From positions 1,426,001 to 1,490,000 of the forward strand of contig NZ_FNSU01000001.1 in assembly GCF_900105325.1 (NCBI RefSeq): a stretch of 64,000 nucleotides of DNA. The letters are read 5' to 3'. Positions 52,542-61,996 of this stretch are shown here, piece by piece. The translations under genes were made by a program, and so were the position numbers. Positions within the stretch are counted from its first letter, which is position 1, and each line of letters begins with the position of its first letter. The notes under the pieces were generated by a model. That model did no database searches and was not told the DNA's origin. It saw only the letters and a program-made list of their open reading frames with translations. The stretch comes from Pseudomonas marginalis. GTDB taxonomy: Bacteria > Pseudomonadota > Gammaproteobacteria > Pseudomonadales > Pseudomonadaceae.

Positions 52542-53726
52542 GTGTCAGCGAAGATTCTGATTCAAGGCGCCGGCATTGCCGGACTGGCCGCTGCCTGGTG
52601 GCTGAAGCAACGAGGATTCGCGCCGACCATTGTGGAGAAGGCTCCCGACCTGCGCTGTGACGGCTTTGTTCTCAGCCTGGGCGGAAGTGGTTACCAGATT
52701 GCCGGGCAGATGGGCATCCTCGAAGGCCTTGAGGCCAAGGGCGTGGAGTTGGGTCGTACCCAGTTCCGGGACAGTCAGGGCCGCGATGTGCTACTGATCG
52801 ACCATCGCAAACATCTGCGCCAGACCAATCTGCTGCCGGTATGTCGTGATGATCTGGTCATGGCTCTGCATCGAGCATTGGGCGATCAAGTACCGATTCG
52901 CTTCAGCACTCAGGTGCATACGCTGCAGCAGCGGGATGACGGCGTGGAGGTGTGGTTCGACAACTCCGAACACGAGTGTTTTGACTTTGTGGTGGCGGCC
53001 GATGGCTGCTTCTCTTCTTTACGTCAGCGTTATTTCGCCAGCGACGAAGAGTGCCTTAAATCCCTTGGCTACAGCGCGGCGGCTTTTACTCTGCAAGGGC
53101 AGTCAGCTCGCGTCGATGAGCGACATGTGTCGTTCTCCGAACCCGGTTACACCGTCGAACTCTACGGGATGCGCAAGGACCTGCTGGCTGCGCTGTTCGT
53201 CTGGCAGGACAGTGAGGGATTACGGGTGCCCCGCGAACAGCGCGCCGCCTGGCTACAGGATTTGTTCTCGCATGCTCATCAGGATATTCAGGCGGCATTG
53301 GCCGCACGGCCAGACGGGTTTTATCTTGATCATTTGATGCAAGTGCATCTACCCACCTGGCACAAAGGCCGGCTGGTGCTGCTGGGCGATGCCGCGCACT
53401 GCCTGACCCTTGCTTCCGGACGCGGAGCGAGCATGGCCATCACCGGTGCCTGGCTGCTGGCCGAGGAACTGGCCCGCAGCTATGACGTTAATGCCTTGAG
53501 CCGATACGAAGCGCGTTTGAGACCGGATATCGACATCCTGCAGGCACTGGCTCCGCGGATGGCCAACTGGTATGTACCCACCACACGTTACAGTTGGCAT
53601 ATGCGTAACCTGTTCATGCGCTTCACTCCGGACTGGCTGGCAGGCTGGATGTTGCGACGGACTTTTACTCAACTAGATCAGGGTGCCTTGAGCGAAGCGG
53701 TGCGCTTGGCGACTCCCTTGCGTTGA
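52542..53726 (+). CDS. FAD-dependent monooxygenase of the siderophore cluster
   Basis: A 394-residue class A flavoprotein monooxygenase (PHBH/TetX fold). The FAD-binding Rossmann motif is GAGIAGLAAAWWLKQRGFAP at residues 8-27. The DG-type motif is FDFVVAADGCFSSLRQRYF. The third FAD motif is LVLLGDAAHCLTLASGRGAS. The GTG start at 52542 has AAGGG 7 bp upstream. It is divergent from the AraC gene and carries the same Fur-plus-repeat promoter as the receptor gene. It may hydroxylate or open an imported siderophore to release iron, or inactivate a siderophore-like toxin. TetX-type homologues hydroxylate antibiotics, so a defence role is also possible. Confidence 0.92.
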   Translation: MSAKILIQGAGIAGLAAAWWLKQRGFAPTIVEKAPDLRCDGFVLSLGGSGYQIAGQMGILEGLEAKGVELGRTQFRDSQGRDVLLIDHRKHLRQTNLLPVCRDDLVMALHRALGDQVPIRFSTQVHTLQQRDDGVEVWFDNSEHECFDFVVAADGCFSSLRQRYFASDEECLKSLGYSAAAFTLQGQSARVDERHVSFSEPGYTVELYGMRKDLLAALFVWQDSEGLRVPREQRAAWLQDLFSHAHQDIQAALAARPDGFYLDHLMQVHLPTWHKGRLVLLGDAAHCLTLASGRGASMAITGAWLLAEELARSYDVNALSRYEARLRPDIDILQALAPRMANWYVPTTRYSWHMRNLFMRFTPDWLAGWMLRRTFTQLDQGALSEAVRLATPLR

Positions 53727-53730
53727 GTCA

Positions 53731-53752
53731 ATCAGGTCGATCTCGACCTGAT
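53731..53752. terminator. Hairpin after the FAD monooxygenase gene
   Basis: ATCAGGTCGA and TCGACCTGAT are perfect 10-bp arms with a 2-nt gap, starting 4 bp after the stop. No T-run follows, so termination may be weak or Rho-dependent. Confidence 0.55.
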
Positions 53753-54379
53753 GCCGCCGCTTGCAAGTGATAGCTCAGGCCTACTCCGTGGCCTCAACCA
53801 CGCCCTGATCCTCGCACAGAAAGCCACCGCTCTGGTGATTCAGCCAGCAGGCGCAGAACGGACTGCGGTTTCGCACCTGACAGATTCCCCTGGTGCAGCA
53901 GGGTGCAGAATCTGCCTCACGGGCCGCTGTGATCAGGTGTCAGATGTATTTCAGCACATTTGAGAGCATATTTGGAGGATCCCTCCTCAAGGAAGCCATC
54001 ATACCCACGCGCCTACAGCTTTAAACCGTTTATCTCGGCAAGTTCAAATTTCTAGAGTGGAAGTTAGGTTTGGTTCATTTTCCAAATCCCCTGATTTTTG
54101 ACGGATGTATTCACGGCTCGCGTAAAACGTGTAACCGGGGTAATCACGTGCCTTTGATAAAAGATATTTATCTCAGACACGTTTGGTGTCGAATTGTAAT
54201 AGTTCGGGAGGCTTCGCTTGGGGCGGATGTGTGAATTTATGAATGCCAAGCATAAAGCGAAATCTTTAGAATGTTTGGCGCGCACTCCGGGTGAGATGTC
54301 TTTATTCTTCTGTGGTGAGAAGAGAAATATGCAGGTCATCAATGAAAAATTTGCGATTAACCTGTTTTTAATTTTTGTG
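53753..54379. other. Gene-free stretch
   Basis: Short frames on both strands (for example 54064-54342 minus and 54218-54424 plus) lack ribosome sites and recognisable content. The composition changes here from GC-rich to AT-rich. Confidence 0.5.
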
Positions 54380-54910
54380 TTAATACTTGCTTGTCTGTCC
54401 GTTCGTCAGCTTGATGCTGTTTAGTGTGGTGAATATTTTTTCCATTTCCTTACAGTCTGGGAACTGTACGCTGCCTAACTTGCTGCAGGCGCTATCGACT
54501 TCATCAGTGATGGAGGTTAGTATGGAAATTTGTTCTTCGGTAAGAATGGGTTTGTCAAATTTAATTATTAAAGAATTTATTCCGGTCCGAACGTTATCTA
54601 AGTGTTGGCCCAATTCTCCCATAAGTAGTGAGCATGCAGATGTAAGAATTGTTTTTAATCGCGCTGACTGTATGTTTAGGGTGTTCGTTTCTAAGAGCGC
54701 GGCGTTACGTTTTGAAGTGCTTGAGCTATCATGTGTTTGTGAAGTTGAAGAGATGCCTGACAAGTTTTTCTTGAGTGTTGATATGCTATTCTCATAGGTT
54801 GCAATCTGTCTGTTTATTTCTGCGTAAATACTTATGATATCCTGAGCTACTCTAATGCATGCAGTAGCGGCGCTCCGAACTTTCTCAATTTCCCATTCTA
54901 TAGTCGACAT
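54380..54910 (-). CDS. Hypothetical helical protein (AT-rich, foreign)
   Basis: A 176-residue soluble protein, almost wholly helical, with two coiled-coil-like regions about residues 5-55 (EKVRSAATACIRVAQDIISI, EINRQIATYENSISTLKKNL) and 75-150 (NIQSARLKTILTSACSLLMG). Ser/Thr-rich sequence lies between them. There is no signal peptide or membrane helix. The ribosome site GGAG lies 8 bp before the ATG, which supports a real gene. No family is recognised. The neighbours are decayed or unrelated. Its helical-bundle form could suit a secreted-effector, toxin-chaperone or structural role, but nothing here decides that. Confidence 0.7.
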   Translation of the reverse strand: MSTIEWEIEKVRSAATACIRVAQDIISIYAEINRQIATYENSISTLKKNLSGISSTSQTHDSSSTSKRNAALLETNTLNIQSARLKTILTSACSLLMGELGQHLDNVRTGINSLIIKFDKPILTEEQISILTSITDEVDSACSKLGSVQFPDCKEMEKIFTTLNSIKLTNGQTSKY

Positions 54911-55544
54911 GGCATGATCTCCGTGACAATTACACTAATCTTAGCTTCGTAGGGATGAGCTGCTTGATAGGCGTTCATGCGATATCCATTAACGAGCTTT
55001 ATTGGGTTTGGTCGGTACTGATATCGGCATCTATCCCCGCTGCTTTCCTTCGATGTAAACTTGAGCATGCCCAACGGTTAGATTTAAGCTTATGCCGAAG
55101 CAGGTATTGAGTTTACAGTTTGCAGGTTTTGATAAGTCCATGGATGGAACACCTAGATGGTTCTAGAATAGAAGCGCGGGTTTTATTAACGTCCGCTGTC
55201 ATGTGCACATGCAGGCCCTTTACATTAAGCGTGTGATCAATCTTCCAGGTGACTTGTGTCAGTTCTTCTGCTGCAAAGGCCATCACCTTGTTTACTAAAG
55301 GAAATACTTACTGATTCGCTGTAGCGAACCCAGCTTTTGTCGCCAATTATTTAGATTTTTATCCATAGCCATTATAGCGCTCGCCAGCGCAAGCACATAC
55401 TCGACCGAATATGTGCTCAATTTGTCAGTTACCGCTAGCACTTGGCGCCTTTACCTCAAGTGCAGCATAAAGATGCGCGTCAGGTCATCTACCAAAATTC
55501 CAATTATGAGAGTCAAGCGGCCAAGACATCTGACGCCGAAGAGG
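54911..55544. other. Gene-poor stretch with one short frame
   Basis: A minus-strand frame (55113-55283, 56 codons) reads MAFAAEELTQVTWKIDHTLN, VKGLHVHMTADVNKTRASIL and then stops. It looks protein-like but lacks a clear ribosome site and is probably a remnant. The rest holds nothing I can support. Confidence 0.45.
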
Positions 55545-56579
55545 TTATAGATTGGACTCGGCAGCAGGTATTGCTTCCCTCGCCAGCGGCGTCCCGAGGG
55601 ACTTCTTGAACCAATCAACCACGAGGTCAACGATGGGAGCTTGGAACCAGGTGATGTCACCGTGAGACGCACCTTGGACTAGTACATAGTCGGCCCGGTG
55701 TCCATTATTGCGTAGACCTTCATACAGTTGTTTACTCTGCACTGGTGAGACCAGAGTATCTGAGCTTCCGTGCATTATTAGGAACGGAGGTTTAGGCCCT
55801 TGCAAATGACCCATGGGGCTAGCTGAAAGCGCCTTGGCAGAGTCAGAGAAGATGCTCGCACCGGCAAAGTTACCAAATGCCGGGCCTTGCACCAAAAGGG
55901 CTTCAGTCACTGACGGTGATTCGTGAACTTTTTGCACAGCTGAAGAAAATCCTGCTGAGATATTTCTTAGATCAGAGATGCCGTATAGAGAAACCACAGC
56001 TTGAACGTCCGACGACGCTGTCAAATAGTCCCCTTTATCGAAACCATGGTCACCGTTAGTAGTACCGAGCATTTGAACCAGATAGCCGCCAGCTGAATCG
56101 CCCAGCACCCCGATGCGCTTCGGATCAATACCATACTCATTAGCGTGAGCGCGCAGATAACGCACCGCTGCTTTCCCGTCCTCGACCAGAGCAGGAAATT
56201 TATCCGGCACCACCCGATAGTTGGCTGCCGCCACCACAAAACCGGCGCGGGCCAGAGCGCTACGCATTTCAAAAAATTTACCGTAATCGGCCGAGGTAAA
56301 GCCACCTCCAGGGAAATAAACAATAGCCGGCTTTAAGTCGTTGTTTCTAGGCACCAGTACGTTCATTTGCATTTGACGCACCGACCGCATCTGCTTGATC
56401 TGGCTGTAGACGACACCGGTTATCTCGTCAATTTGCGAACGGGTAGCGTCCACCTTTACGACCTTGGCTCCATCGGAGTAGCCAGCTAACACTGATTTGT
56501 CAGCACCGTAAGCGGCCATGCTGAAAGTAAGTATTCCCGTCAAAATGGCGAAGGGAAAAAATTTCTTTGAATATTTCAT
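55545..56579 (-). CDS. Secreted alpha/beta-hydrolase (esterase/lipase, BD-FAE-like)
   Basis: A 344-residue exported alpha/beta hydrolase. The signal peptide covers about residues 1-25 (FFPFAILTGILTFSMAAYGA). The oxyanion loop is VYFPGGGF, and the nucleophile elbow GDSAGG lies at about residues 160-165. The acid is probably the Asp in MHGSSDTLVSP, and the histidine lies in VQGASHGDITWF. It resembles the BD-FAE/feruloyl-esterase and hormone-sensitive-lipase-like group. The second of two ATGs (56579) has better spacing from GAGG. The gene is isolated, and the substrate may be an ester, peptide or drug. Confidence 0.88.
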   Translation of the reverse strand: MKYSKKFFPFAILTGILTFSMAAYGADKSVLAGYSDGAKVVKVDATRSQIDEITGVVYSQIKQMRSVRQMQMNVLVPRNNDLKPAIVYFPGGGFTSADYGKFFEMRSALARAGFVVAAANYRVVPDKFPALVEDGKAAVRYLRAHANEYGIDPKRIGVLGDSAGGYLVQMLGTTNGDHGFDKGDYLTASSDVQAVVSLYGISDLRNISAGFSSAVQKVHESPSVTEALLVQGPAFGNFAGASIFSDSAKALSASPMGHLQGPKPPFLIMHGSSDTLVSPVQSKQLYEGLRNNGHRADYVLVQGASHGDITWFQAPIVDLVVDWFKKSLGTPLAREAIPAAESNL

Positions 56580-56655
56580 CATTACCTCTTTTTTCCTGAG
56601 TCAATAGGACGCCGCTCTGGGCTGATCAAGTACCATGTTTTTAGTCGTGTAGTAG

Positions 56656-58296
56656 TTACAGTTTAAAATGACCAACAAGTTTGTTAAATGAGATAGCTAA
56701 TCTGGAAAGCTCTTGGCTCGAAGCGCTGGTTTGGTTGGCCCCGGCGGCCGTCTGGACTGATAGGTCCTGTATATTGACTAGATTGCGATCAATCTCCCTA
56801 GCAACCTGAGCTTGTTCTTCTGCGGCGCTGGCGATTACCAGGTTTTGTTCATTGATCCTCTGCACGCCCTCACTGATTCGCTGCAGCGCTATGCCTGCTT
56901 CTGTTGCTAAAGACTGAGTGCTGAGAACAAGATCACGACTTTTACCCATAGCCGTTACTGCCTCATCTGCGCCGTCACGCACTCGACTTATCATATGTTC
57001 AATTTCACCAGTCGAGGCCTGAGTCCGATGGGCTAACGCCCGAACTTCATCGGCGACTACAGCGAAACCACGCCCTTGCTCTCCAGCTCGGGCAGCTTCG
57101 ATAGCGGCATTCAAGGCAAGAAGATTAGTTTGTTCAGCGATGCCTCGGATCACATCTAAAACTTTTGTGATGTCATGTATCTGGAATGCTAAAGCTTCGA
57201 CAAGCTTGGTAGAGTCATTTATGACGATAGCCACATTATCGATCGATGCAACTGCCTGCTGTACTTGTTTTTGCCCTTTATACGCTTCATCAGCGGTCTG
57301 GCTTGAAATAGTAGAGGTACTTACCGCGTTGCGAGCGACTTCTTCAACAGCAGCAGTCATCTCTGTGACTGCTGTGGCAGCTTGTTGGATTTCCCCGTTC
57401 TGTGTGACAAGGCCCCGCGTGCTGTCGTCTGTTACAGCGGTTAATTCCTCTGCGGCAGATGCCAATTGATTAGCGGCGTCGGATATCTGGCGAACAGTAT
57501 CTATAAGATTGGTTTGCATATTAGAAAGAGACTGCAAAAGCTGGCCGGTTTCGTCTGTGCCCTTGAACTCTATAATCTGAGTCAAGTCACCTTTAGCAAC
57601 TCTACTTGCTCCGGCTACCGACCGATATATCGGGTCTGTGATTTGTTTTGTGATAATCATGCCAAAGGTCATGGCAATAATAATCGCGATCAAGCAAACT
57701 ATTATCAATATCCAAGTGAGTTGCTTGTGCAATTCATCAACTGACTTCCTTGCGCCAGCAACCTGCCGTGCGTTAGATTCGAGAATGATAGCAATATCTG
57801 CTTTTACTTTTTCATATTCAGTTATTATGTTGGAGGTGCCGAGTTTCCGAGCTTGATCAATATCACCAGCACGAAGGGCTGCTAACGCACTATCAATAGC
57901 AGAGGTATAAGAAGTCCAGTCTCGATTGAAGCTAGCGGACGCTATTATTTCGTCTGGCTCCCTCGAGGTGGTCTCGTATTTCCTAAATGCTTCCAAAGCC
58001 TGGTCTTTATTTTTGCGATAGGCTTCGACTGCTGAGTCTATTTCTTCGGATTTGGCATTGGCAGCAGTCAACACGATCACTTTGTAGAAGTCACGATTGG
58101 TAGCAATAGAGCGACCACTTGTTTGTTGGACCAATGCAACTGACAATATGTTATTGCCTACAATGTTGTCGAGTTGCGTTTTTAGCTTGCTTAGACCAAT
58201 TTGAGCTAGAATGGAAACTAAAAGCGTGATCAAGGCGCACATGCCAAATGTACATAATAGTTTTGATTTTATTTTCATGTTTCTTAATGATATCAT
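56656..58296 (-). CDS. Methyl-accepting chemotaxis protein
   Basis: A 546-residue chemoreceptor. The first membrane helix is at about residues 14-34 (CTFGMCALITLLVSILAQIG). A four-helix-bundle ligand domain follows, then the second helix (LTWILIIVCLIAIIIAMTFG). A HAMP domain begins ITDPIYRSVAGASRVAKGDL. The cytoplasmic signalling tip is RGIAEQTNLLALNAAIEAAR, then AGEQGRGFAVVADEVRALAH. No C-terminal NWETF tether is present. It is an orphan receptor with a ligand unknown, but 4HB receptors in pseudomonads usually sense organic or amino acids. It is 73 bp upstream of the hydrolase gene in the same direction. Confidence 0.95.
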   Translation of the reverse strand: MISLRNMKIKSKLLCTFGMCALITLLVSILAQIGLSKLKTQLDNIVGNNILSVALVQQTSGRSIATNRDFYKVIVLTAANAKSEEIDSAVEAYRKNKDQALEAFRKYETTSREPDEIIASASFNRDWTSYTSAIDSALAALRAGDIDQARKLGTSNIITEYEKVKADIAIILESNARQVAGARKSVDELHKQLTWILIIVCLIAIIIAMTFGMIITKQITDPIYRSVAGASRVAKGDLTQIIEFKGTDETGQLLQSLSNMQTNLIDTVRQISDAANQLASAAEELTAVTDDSTRGLVTQNGEIQQAATAVTEMTAAVEEVARNAVSTSTISSQTADEAYKGQKQVQQAVASIDNVAIVINDSTKLVEALAFQIHDITKVLDVIRGIAEQTNLLALNAAIEAARAGEQGRGFAVVADEVRALAHRTQASTGEIEHMISRVRDGADEAVTAMGKSRDLVLSTQSLATEAGIALQRISEGVQRINEQNLVIASAAEEQAQVAREIDRNLVNIQDLSVQTAAGANQTSASSQELSRLAISFNKLVGHFKL

Positions 58297-58413
58297 ATCT
58301 GTCGCACCTGTTAATTGTTGGGCTTAACGCTGGGAAAGGGCGTGTTTAATCGTGCGGCAGCTTACGATTATGTTTTTTTGAAAGGATTCGAATCTCTAAC
58401 ATTTTTAAAATGA

Positions 58414-58848
58414 CTATACAGTCATTAATTTTTTTCTTTGCTTCAATAGTTGCTGGCTTTTCCTGGGGATACGATTTTCTCGAGTTTCTCCGCTTTTAAT
58501 TTGGGTTCTTGCACTTCTAATGAGGTTTTTCTCCATTCTCGATAATGCTGCTAGCAATATAAACATATCTCTGTGTAATATATCTTGCATGGCTCCTCGA
58601 GTAATCAAGTTGTCATTTTTAATATTGGTAGGGCTATTTTTTATAGCTGACTTAATCTCGAGATAAATTGTTTCGACTCGCCACGCCGTAACTACGGTAT
58701 TGATAACCTCTATTGAAAGCCGTCTCGAAAACTTGACGATCTCCAACATTCTACTTTTTGGGTGTGTTGATTGGTTCATGGCACGTCTCATTTTCGATTC
58801 TAATTCTTGCTGATTTGTTTCGCTGACGAGTACATCTGCTTTTATCAA
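58414..58848 (-). CDS. Hypothetical basic helical protein
   Basis: A 144-residue protein of mainly helical, basic composition (LESKMRRAMNQSTHPKSRML, RRLSIEVINTVVTAWRVETI, RKSQQLLKQRKKLMTV). There is no membrane helix or signal peptide. The region is very AT-rich. I see no convincing ribosome site and recognise no family, so it may be a small unknown gene or non-coding. It precedes the chemoreceptor gene in the same direction with 117 bp between. Confidence 0.45.
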   Translation of the reverse strand: MIKADVLVSETNQQELESKMRRAMNQSTHPKSRMLEIVKFSRRLSIEVINTVVTAWRVETIYLEIKSAIKNSPTNIKNDNLITRGAMQDILHRDMFILLAALSRMEKNLIRSARTQIKSGETRENRIPRKSQQLLKQRKKLMTV

Positions 58849-59169
58849 ATATGCAAAAAACCGATATTATGTATGGTCGCATTGATCGTTACCGCGCAGT
58901 TTACATCTTATGAAGAAACACTGATTGTCGTGTCATGATTTTTTTTTGCGTTTTTTTATAATTTGCGTTTTTGTTTATTTTTAATGCGTCTTTTGGCAGG
59001 TTTAGTCTTGTCTTATAACTAGTGGTTTGCTTGAGTCGTCATGATGTGCTCACGTCATAGGGGCAAAAATCCGTAACGCCATTCCGCTTTTGCTATGAGG
59101 GTATGGGACAGCGTTATTTCACTTACCTTGCACTGCGGTCGTTACATTTGCCAATCAGCGAATCTAGTG
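58849..59169. other. Gene-free AT-rich stretch
   Basis: Contains T-rich runs near 58940-58985. No gene is recognisable. Confidence 0.5.
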
Positions 59170-59820
59170 ACTCTGTTCAGATGAACCTGTGCTTAGTATT
59201 TAGAGAGTTGAAGACGACACGGTAACACAGCAGGAAATCGTCACTAATCAAACATGGACGGGCGTGGATTGGGCGCACAATTGTCGCGGAGGTTAGGTCG
59301 GGCTGTGAGTTGTGCTTACAACCTGATTTCCTCGAGCGCATGCCTCCGAAACTAGATGGCCCGGCTATCGTGGCCACGATGCGCACCATCGGCGTGTTTA
59401 TATGATCAGCGCTCTTTCCGATGTGGACGAACATCTACGCAGCCTTCGTGTTGTTGTTTTTGTTGTTGGTGATGACTAACTCACCAAGCCTTTCGCATCT
59501 GATGAGATGGTCACCGTGTCGAAGTGCTGCTGCGCCGCAACAGAACGGCTCAGTAATTCAAAGCCACCCTTAGTGTCGCGACCTGGAACTTGACCTGATC
59601 AGCCGCGCAGCCCGTTGCATATAAACTCCTACAGTTTTCATGCGCAGCTCTGGGCAGGTCCTCACGCGCATGATGATTTTCGCGGCATGTAGGGATACTT
59701 CGGTGCGGGCACCAATCTGACAGATGTGCATATCGGTCGCCTGCGCGAGAAAATCGACCTGCCGGGTTTCACACTGCTTAATATTCACCGTACGTGGCTT
59801 CGGCTATATCATTACTAAAC
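59170..59820 (+). pseudogene. Decayed OmpR-family response regulator
   Basis: Receiver-domain pieces in changing frames read MPPKLDGPAIVATMRTIGVF, then SALSDVDEHLR, then TKPFASDEMV and VEVLLRRN. The DNA-binding domain end is FGAGTNLTDVHIGRLREKID and LPGFTLLNIHRTWLRLYHY before a stop. The Asp of the receiver active site is replaced or lost. It resembles the CusR/CopR copper-response branch, which suggests that a metal-resistance system once lay here. Several stops and frameshifts make it inactive. Confidence 0.82.
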
Positions 59821-60852
59821 CCCTCTAAAGACTGACGCTTCTCCAGCCGCCGCCTCCTAACACTTTTCAGTCCGTTATTAGTGGACTTGAGCTGCATTTT
59901 GATGAGAATTCTGTATTGCGAAGTATCGGTTTATCTGACAGATCAATTCATAATTGATGCGCGCTGACTGGATCAGGCTCATGATCGCCACCGCCCGTTT
60001 GCCTCTACGCAACGATTTTGCGAAGAGCCAGTTTTTGTGCCCGAGCGCCCACGGTCGTATCTGGTTGCCGGGTAGTCAAACCCGATTGTCCGCGTCCAAC
60101 TCCCTAATAACCGTGCATGCGAATATTCCAGTACACGGCTCAAGACTCAGCCAAGCCGCCAATTGGCATCCGGTTATACATCGTCGACGTTGGCGAATTG
60201 CATATCCTGTGAGCATCACAGGGTTTAGATCTTAAGATTAGAGGCTGCGTCAGTCCCGCGGTGTCCTTGTTTCACATTATGGCGACTGTTCCACGGTGTA
60301 TCTTCGATCACCGGCTTAAAGCAGGCGCTACGCCTGCTGCCCTGTCGCACCCATATTCGATACAACGTTGATTGATCCTCCACGAACGTGAGCACCCATC
60401 TGCCGATGCTGGTTTTTAATTTGCTGGGGGGAACTACGGCATATCCCGTCGATCCCATGCTCCCCATGTCACCTAAACATATATAAACAGCGAGTCATAT
60501 TTTCAGGTTGAGCAATCTAATGAAGTTCTGAAACTCTTGAGCAGGTATACCAATACTTGGTCCATCTCGTCAGAATCTTTAGAGTGAGGGGGGCGGCGAA
60601 GTCGATTGTCAAGTCCTTACCTCGAACTTCGTTCAGATCATAGGCTCCTCGCGAGAGTTTTTTATTGGAGTTGAATAGCCAGGACCTTTTATGGTCACGT
60701 AGTGCTCAGAAATGGTGCGGAAGCTTGCTAAGGCGGAGCATTTAATGTTGTTTTCTGTCTTGACGCTGAATGAACTCGTAGTAGGACACGCAGATGTCAA
60801 GCTTGTGGGTAAAGTATAAGGCAGTCTGTGTTCGGCTTTCGAGTGAGAAGCG
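59821..60852. other. Gene-free interval before the RND operon
   Basis: Only the group II intron tail (60074-60141) is recognisable. Open frames at 59954-60235 plus and 60225-60467 minus lack ribosome sites and known content. The composition becomes GC-rich from about 60850. Confidence 0.5.
60074..60141 (-). mobile_element. Orphan group II intron 3' end (domain V/VI)
   Basis: On the minus strand, GAGCCGTGTACTGG, loop, and CGCATGCACGGTT (60141-60109) form a 33-nt domain V-like hairpin with the AGC triad, followed by TATTAGGGAG and a tail that ends near GACTACCCGG. No reverse-transcriptase gene lies upstream. It differs in sequence from the intron at 43.4-45.4 kb and has the opposite orientation. 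Confidence 0.65.
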
Positions 60853-61983
60853 GTGGGGAAAAAAAATAAGCGGAGGGCGCCTGCCTGGGCAGTTTGCACG
60901 TTGTTACTGGTGGCGTTGTTGATTGCCTTGGGGTTGCACTTCTTTGCAGGCGGGCACAAAGGCCGGCCACCCACTCCCGGCGAACCGGTGGCCGTGGTGC
61001 CAGTGGTGTTGCAGGACGTGCCGGTGTATATCGACGCCCTCGGCACCGTCACTCCCACCCGCAGTGTGACCGTGGTTACCCAGGTCGATGGCATCCTCAG
61101 CAGCGTGGCGTTCAAGGAAGGCCAGCATGTCACCAAGGGCCAGGTGATCGCCCGCATCGATGACCGTGCCCTCAAGGCCCAACTGGCCGTGGCCAAGGGC
61201 ACCCTGGCCCACGACCAGGCGGTGTTGAGCAACGCCCAGCGCGATCTGGCGCGCTACCGCGAACTGGTCAAGGCCGGTTCCACCAGCCAGCAAACCGTCG
61301 ATACCCAGGCCTCGTTGGTCCAGCAACAACTGGGCACCGTGGCCGCCGATCAGGGCAATGTGCAGGACCTTGAAGTGCAGGTCGGCTACTGCACCATTAC
61401 CTCGCCCGTCGACGGCGTGGTGGGCCTGCGCCTGGTAGACCCGGGCAACTACGTCACCACCACCAGCACCACCGGCATAGTAGTGATCACCCAGATGAAC
61501 CCGGCCACCGTGGTGTTCGCCGTGCCCGAGGATGACTTGGGCGCTATCAACCAGGCCCTGGGCCATGGCGCCGTGACGGTGCTGGCCTACAACCGCAACA
61601 AGAAAGTTTTGCTGGCCACCGGCAGCCTGTTGGCCCTGGACAACCAGGTGGACACCACCACCGGCACCATCAAGGTCAAGGCGCAGTTCGATGATTCGGG
61701 CAATGCGCTGTTCCCCAACCAGTTCGTCAATGCGCGCCTGAAGGCCGACACCCTGGCCCAGGTTGCCGTGGTGCCGACCCGGGCGATCCAGCATGGCAGC
61801 AAGGGGGATTTCGTGTTCGTGGTAAATGGCGACAAGGCCAGCCTGCGCACCATCAAGACCGGCCCGTCCATGGGCGATGTGTCGGCGGTGCTCGAGAACG
61901 GGGTCAAGCCGGGGGAGCAGGTGATCACCGAGGGCGCCGACAAGCTGGATGACGGTTCGACCGTGAAGGTCGTCGCCCAGTGA
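60853..61983 (+). CDS. RND efflux periplasmic adaptor (MuxA/MdtA-like)
   Basis: A 376-residue membrane-fusion protein. The N-terminal anchor is WAVCTLLLVALLIALGLHFF. The lipoyl/barrel-sandwich domain is split around the helical hairpin: SVAFKEGQHVTKGQVIARID, then LAKAQLAVAKGTLAHDQAV-type repeats and LEVQVGYCTITSPVDGVVGL. The beta-barrel part follows at about residues 210-300. The GTG start has GAGAAGC upstream. It lies 13 bp before the pump gene, so this is one operon. MdtABC/MuxABC pumps export bile-salt-like, aminocoumarin and some metal-chelating drugs. Its high GC and intact form suggest core chromosome. Confidence 0.93.
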   Translation: MGKKNKRRAPAWAVCTLLLVALLIALGLHFFAGGHKGRPPTPGEPVAVVPVVLQDVPVYIDALGTVTPTRSVTVVTQVDGILSSVAFKEGQHVTKGQVIARIDDRALKAQLAVAKGTLAHDQAVLSNAQRDLARYRELVKAGSTSQQTVDTQASLVQQQLGTVAADQGNVQDLEVQVGYCTITSPVDGVVGLRLVDPGNYVTTTSTTGIVVITQMNPATVVFAVPEDDLGAINQALGHGAVTVLAYNRNKKVLLATGSLLALDNQVDTTTGTIKVKAQFDDSGNALFPNQFVNARLKADTLAQVAVVPTRAIQHGSKGDFVFVVNGDKASLRTIKTGPSMGDVSAVLENGVKPGEQVITEGADKLDDGSTVKVVAQ

Positions 61984-61996
61984 GGAACTGCCGAGC

